Shown here: piece by piece, positions 6,815 to 9,664 of the stretch | How the letters are laid out: each line of letters starts with the position of its first letter | Numbering within the stretch: position 1 is the first letter of the stretch | Assembly (NCBI GenBank): GCA_964558235.1 | Contig: CAZLCK010000055.1 | Coordinates: 1-9,664 of the forward strand | Length of the DNA: 9,664 bases | From: CAZLCK01 sp964558235 | Lineage (GTDB): Bacteria > Actinomycetota > Coriobacteriia > Coriobacteriales > CADBOM01 | Reading direction: 5' to 3' | Notes under the pieces: generated by a model | Seen by the model: only the letters and a program-made list of their open reading frames with translations | What the model was told of the DNA's origin: nothing | Database searches by the model: none | Program-made: the position numbers and the translations under genes

Positions 6815-6829
6815 ACCACTAAAAGTGGT
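6815..6829. promoter_or_regulatory. Dyad ACCACT-AAA-AGTGGT upstream of the LCP gene
   Basis: Perfect 6-bp inverted arms (6815-6820, 6824-6829) around AAA, 47-61 nt before the LCP ATG. Neither strand continues with a T-run, so an operator is more likely than a terminator. It may be chance, as the arms are short. Confidence 0.35.
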
Positions 6830-6957
6830 CTACTCCAAGTAAACACGAGACCTAAGTATATCGTTTATCAATTGAAACTTTTCCGTTTACATCTCCAAGA
6901 TGCCGGTTATCATGAATTCTTATCACGATTAACACAGAAAATGCACTACTTTAACTT

Positions 6958-8148
6958 CTAAAACGCAGCCTCCAAAATCTCTAGAGCGTTTTGAATGCTA
7001 ACCTCAACGGTGTTATATAGAGCAGAGCCATCATAGCGAGCTTGCTTAGCAACAATCTCTAGCTGATCTTTTGTCACTCCAACCTCAGAAAGCATGATTG
7101 CAACACCATATTTATCATGAATTGTCTTGTTTAGCTCGAATAAAATATTGCAAAATTCATTGTCACGCTCAGCTTTAGAGCACATCGCCATCTCAACTGA
7201 ACGATCATGATCAAGATAGCGCAAAAGCTCGCTATACTTACCGCTATTTACGCCATGTTCGATGTTCCACTTTACACAATGCGGCAACAAAATCATCATT
7301 GCTTGACCATGAGGAACATGACATAGTCCACCTAAAGAGTGGCCAATTGCATGAACCACTCCCACCATTGCGTTTGAAAATGCTGCACCTGCCATCAAAG
7401 AAGCAAGTGCTAGATTGGATCTCGCTTCTTTATCGCTTCCGTCTGCGCACGCTATAAGCAAGTTTTTCGAAATTAACTCGATTGCCTTAACTGCAAATGC
7501 GTCTGACACAGGGTTTTTCTGAACAGAAAGATAGGCCTCAATCGCATGCGTTAAAGCGTCTATTCCGGTTGTTGAAGTTAGCTTTGGAGGAAGCGAAGAT
7601 GTCAAAGCAGGGTCTAAAATCGCGACATGAGGCACGAGTTTGTAGGAAGTATATGAAAGTTTTGCGCGCTTGGCTGTATCGGCAACAACCGCTACGATCG
7701 TAACCTCACTTCCAGTCCCGGCCGTTGTTGGAACAGCGATAAGAGGAGGAAGATCACGCGTGAGAATCTCAGATCCCTGAAGAGTTGCAAAATCCACTCC
7801 CTCATAAGAAAGCGAGGCAGATGCTCCCTTTGTTGTATCAATAACCGATCCACCGCCAACTGCAATGAAGCCATCACATGATTTTTCTTGATAGAGACGT
7901 GCTAACTCGCCAACAATCTCGAGAGAAGAATCTGGTGGAACCTGATCAAATATCTCATAGCAAATTCCAGCAGCATCGAGCTCGGTAGTAAGTTTTTCAG
8001 CAACACCTGCTTTTATGAGTCCTTGGTCGGTCACAACCATAGGGTGTTTTACATTATGTAATTGCAATTCTTCGGGCAGCTTCCCCAAAGAATACTTTCC
8101 GCAAACGATCTTTGTACGACATTGAAATTCAAATGATGAAAATGACAT
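6958..8148 (-). CDS. Iron-containing (group III) alcohol dehydrogenase
   Basis: 396 residues from the ATG at 8148-8146, chosen over a TTG one codon upstream because GGAG then stands 6 nt away. The family catalyses NAD(P)-dependent oxidation of alcohols or, in fermenting anaerobes, reduction of aldehydes, with Fe2+ in the active site. The N-terminal Rossmann-like part carries the nucleotide-binding GGGSVIDTTKG (98-108) and PTTAGTGSEVT (140-150). The helical C-terminal part carries the metal ligands Asp197 and His201 (GIDALTHAIEAY), His266 (VVHAIGH) and His280 (HVPHGQAM), with the ligand spacing expected from FucO-like enzymes. The substrate cannot be read from sequence; butanol, 1,3-propanediol, lactaldehyde or ethanol types are all possible. 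It follows the unknown 198-residue gene by 15 nt, so the two are probably one operon. Confidence 0.94.
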   Translation of the reverse strand: MSFSSFEFQCRTKIVCGKYSLGKLPEELQLHNVKHPMVVTDQGLIKAGVAEKLTTELDAAGICYEIFDQVPPDSSLEIVGELARLYQEKSCDGFIAVGGGSVIDTTKGASASLSYEGVDFATLQGSEILTRDLPPLIAVPTTAGTGSEVTIVAVVADTAKRAKLSYTSYKLVPHVAILDPALTSSLPPKLTSTTGIDALTHAIEAYLSVQKNPVSDAFAVKAIELISKNLLIACADGSDKEARSNLALASLMAGAAFSNAMVGVVHAIGHSLGGLCHVPHGQAMMILLPHCVKWNIEHGVNSGKYSELLRYLDHDRSVEMAMCSKAERDNEFCNILFELNKTIHDKYGVAIMLSEVGVTKDQLEIVAKQARYDGSALYNTVEVSIQNALEILEAAF

Positions 8149-8163
8149 CAAATTCTCCTGCTA

Positions 8164-8760
8164 TTAGCTCTTTAGCTTAACAATGCTTCTATAAGCCTTG
8201 CGCCATCCAAAAGCAAAACCTAAAATCTCGCTAAATATATAGGTGAGTGAAACTCCCGCATCATTTGGTCCACGCGTGGCAAAGGCGCGTTGTGCGAGTG
8301 CTTGAGGCAGGGTGCATCCACCACTAAATACATGAAAAGCGTAGTCAACAGATCTAAAAGTGATTACATAATCAATTGTCTTTACGTCAAATTGCCTAGT
8401 TGCAAGACCACTGCCGCCTTCAACGTCAGTAGCAATTTGCTTAGGAGATATCTTTTTGAAGGACCTATGAGCAACAATGCTGCAGATAATACAGAGATTA
8501 GTGTTTAGAACTTTTATTTCGAACGTACAGTCATCGAATAAATAGTTCATCTCGTCTTTGGTCTTTTTTGATAAACGCGCAAAAATATTTAATAGAACGG
8601 GCATAATCGCCAAGATTATCCGCAAATACATAGATTTTAAATGCCATTTTGCAGGACGCTTAACCTTATCTAGTACCTGATACATAGCTTGATTCGATAG
8701 TAAAAATCGAATAATTCCTCTCTCTATTATCAAAAATGCCTGCCGCTGATAATACACCAT
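8164..8760 (-). CDS. Unrecognised 198-residue protein, possible SCP2-like lipid-binding domain
   Basis: I do not recognise this gene with certainty. The N-terminal 65 residues are basic with one hydrophobic stretch (about 46-62, YLRIILAIMPVLLNIF), possibly an amphipathic or membrane-associated helix. From about residue 75 it becomes a mixed alpha/beta region; YVITFRSVDYAFHVFSGG followed by LPQALAQRAFATRG resembles the strand, helix, 'gain of function' loop and 'rG' pattern of sterol-carrier (SCP2) domains, which hold lipids or fatty acyl groups. This is pattern recognition only. The ATG at 8760 has no strong ribosome site (AGGAAG is about 13 nt away), and Met26 or Met44 could be the true start. 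It probably leads an operon with the alcohol dehydrogenase 15 nt downstream. Its promoter would lie in 8761-8900, where TTTAGG repeats occur. Confidence 0.75.
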   Translation of the reverse strand: MVYYQRQAFLIIERGIIRFLLSNQAMYQVLDKVKRPAKWHLKSMYLRIILAIMPVLLNIFARLSKKTKDEMNYLFDDCTFEIKVLNTNLCIICSIVAHRSFKKISPKQIATDVEGGSGLATRQFDVKTIDYVITFRSVDYAFHVFSGGCTLPQALAQRAFATRGPNDAGVSLTYIFSEILGFAFGWRKAYRSIVKLKS

Positions 8761-8899
8761 TTAGGGTTCCAAGCTTCCTACACTTTCCTCTGAAAGAGCG
8801 GCAAGTCCCAATCTGTCAGATTTAGGACCCTAAACTGTTCAAACTCCACGCAACACTAAAGGGTGTGGACAAGTTCAAGAAGTTACCCAGATTTAGGAC
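8760..8899. repeat. TTTAGG repeat set in the divergent intergenic region
   Basis: TTTAGG occurs at 8760-8765, 8821-8826 and 8892-8897. The middle copy is half of a dyad, TTTAGG-AC-CCTAAA (8821-8834). CAGATTTAGGAC is repeated exactly at 8817-8828 and 8888-8899, 71 bp apart. The first copy touches the start codon of the 198-residue gene. The layout fits a regulator binding between the two divergent transcription units. Confidence 0.45.
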
Positions 8900-9014
8900 T
8901 GACTGAATAATACGAAGATTGAAAAGGCTATTTAGCAAACTAAAACCATTCAATATCAATTAATATATAAATCGCGATAGAAAATCCTTTAATACTAAGC
9001 AGAAAGGAGAGCCA

Positions 9015-9434
9015 ATGTCTGTCCAACAAGATATGCACGATTTTCTTGATGAATGCAACAAAGCAAGTGGAACTTTTTATCTAGTTACCATCGATGACGG
9101 AAAGCCTGCTTGCAGACCTGTAGGTTTTCATTTGATGGATAATGATATTGAGTACTTTGGCGTTGGAACGTTCAAAGATGTCTATAAGCAGATCGAGGCT
9201 AATCCAGCTGTCCAAATAGTTGGCTGTAAAGGTGCTGATTGGATTCGCATCTCTGGAACTGCTGTTATAGATAAAGATGAAGCTCTTATTGAAAAGTGTC
9301 TAGATTCTGCCCCATTCCTCCGCACAATCTACAATGAAGAGACTGGCAACGAATTTGGAGCTTTCCATCTAAAAGATGCAACTGTCCAATATTATGAGCA
9401 GCTCATGAACCTTGCAAAGACCGACACCTTTTAA
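9015..9434 (+). CDS. Pyridoxamine 5'-phosphate oxidase-like FMN-binding protein
   Basis: 139 residues, a compact single-domain split-barrel flavoprotein. The start is supported by AAAGGAG 6 nt upstream of the ATG. The line FYLVTIDDGKPACRPVGFHL, the following EYFGVGTFKDVYKQIEANP and VQIVGCKGADWIRISGTAVI are the usual strand, FMN-phosphate and dimer-interface regions of the PNPOx-like superfamily. At this length it lacks the C-terminal extension of true PdxH, so it is unlikely to make pyridoxal phosphate. Relatives reduce small molecules with FMN or F420, or are merely flavin or haem binding; the substrate is unknown. It is a lone gene, divergent from the alcohol dehydrogenase operon and preceded by a very AT-rich segment (8940-8990) that may hold its promoter. 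Non-coding hairpins and a strong terminator follow. Confidence 0.9.
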   Translation: MSVQQDMHDFLDECNKASGTFYLVTIDDGKPACRPVGFHLMDNDIEYFGVGTFKDVYKQIEANPAVQIVGCKGADWIRISGTAVIDKDEALIEKCLDSAPFLRTIYNEETGNEFGAFHLKDATVQYYEQLMNLAKTDTF

Positions 9435-9451
9435 TCTATGAGAAACATGAG

Positions 9452-9488
9452 AAAAGCATGGGAAGCTTTTAGAAAACCTCTGGGTTTT
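9452..9488 (+). terminator. Paired hairpins just after the PNPOx-like gene
   Basis: AAAAGC (9452-9457) pairs with GCTTTT (9465-9470), and AAAACC (9473-9478) with GGTTTT (9483-9488) around TCTG. Each is A-rich on the left and T-rich on the right, the bidirectional-terminator pattern, 18 nt after the stop codon. The stems are short, so termination would be partial. Confidence 0.45.
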
Positions 9489-9521
9489 AGGGTAGCTTTT
9501 ATCCTCTAAGTAGGTCTAGCG

Positions 9522-9554
9522 CTTAGATTTAATAAAACACTTAGATCTAATAAA
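9522..9554. repeat. 15-bp direct repeat, 18-bp period
   Basis: CTTAGATTTAATAAA (9522-9536) and CTTAGATCTAATAAA (9540-9554) differ at one base. TCTAAG (9505-9510) is inverted to CTTAGA in the first copy. It lies in non-coding DNA between the PNPOx-like gene and the terminator; role unknown. Confidence 0.55.
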
Positions 9555-9591
9555 GCAAAAACGGGCTTGCAGAACAAAAGTGTCTCCGGTT

Positions 9592-9626
9592 TGGGGTATT
9601 GATGCAGATCAATACCCCATTTTCTT
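9592..9626 (+). terminator. Strong intrinsic terminator
   Basis: GGGGTATTGAT (9593-9603) and ATCAATACCCC (9608-9618) form a perfect 11-bp stem, 12 bp with T9592-A9619, closed by GCAG, followed by TTTTCTT (9620-9626). It works on the plus strand only, as no T-run lies on the other side. It is about 160 nt after the nearest plus-strand stop codon. Confidence 0.9.
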
Positions 9627-9664
9627 GCCTTTAAATCCAGGGTGATGATTTTGTCAAAACGAAA

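Noticed and set aside
6769..6846. 26-residue N-terminal extension of the LCP protein from GTG 6846
   Set aside because: No ribosome site in front of it, and AAGGAGG lies inside the extension, pointing to the ATG at 6768. The hairpin-bridged spacing leaves some doubt.
8149..8151. TTG start one codon before the alcohol dehydrogenase ATG
   Set aside because: The GGAG is only 3 nt from the TTG but 6 nt from the ATG.
8864..8872. TGTGGACAA as a DnaA box, hence an origin
   Set aside because: One mismatch to TGTGGATAA, a single copy, and no replication genes nearby.
9645..9664. ATG at 9645 as the beginning of another gene
   Set aside because: Only 20 nt are available, it follows a terminator with no room for a promoter, and ribosome-site spacing is poor.

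Overview
The window (about 9.7 kb, moderate to low GC, one 100-N scaffold gap at 2593-2692) is bacterial chromosomal DNA. The LexA box type (CGAAC-N4-GTTCG, the Gram-positive/actinobacterial form), the LytR-CpsA-Psr wall-polymer ligase and the general gene style suggest a Gram-positive anaerobe, perhaps a low-GC Coriobacteriia (Atopobium/Olsenella-like). This placement is an inference from protein style; no rRNA or other decisive marker is present. The run of exactly 100 Ns indicates a draft scaffold.

Layout. (1) 1-1237: an SOS module. lexA (+) faces away from a small gene (-) for a 96-residue protein with one C-terminal membrane segment, and three LexA boxes lie between them. This is the classic position of an SOS-induced division inhibitor (YneA, DivS, Rv2719c/ChiZ), but the protein lacks the usual LysM domain. 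(2) 1238-2576: a non-coding stretch with a candidate promoter and a 34-nt interrupted palindrome, then a URO-D-superfamily gene (+), probably a methyltransferase-type member. (3) 2593-3573: the gap, which removes the C-terminus of a cysteine synthase gene (-). (4) 3734-6768: a translationally coupled pair on the minus strand, an LCP-family ligase followed by an alpha-phosphohexomutase, together fitting sugar-phosphate supply for, and attachment of, cell-envelope glycopolymers. (5) 6958-8760: a minus-strand pair, an unrecognised 198-residue protein (weakly SCP2-like) followed 15 nt later by an iron-containing alcohol dehydrogenase. (6) 9015-9434: a PNPOx-like flavoprotein (+), divergent from the previous pair, with TTTAGG repeats between them. 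It is followed by a hairpin-rich non-coding tail ending in a strong intrinsic terminator.

I see no IS element, CRISPR array, tRNA, rRNA or phage gene. The best candidates for something undescribed are the LexA-linked tail-anchored small protein, the palindrome in front of the URO-D-like gene, a possible hairpin-bridged ribosome binding site on the LCP gene, and the unknown gene paired with the alcohol dehydrogenase.
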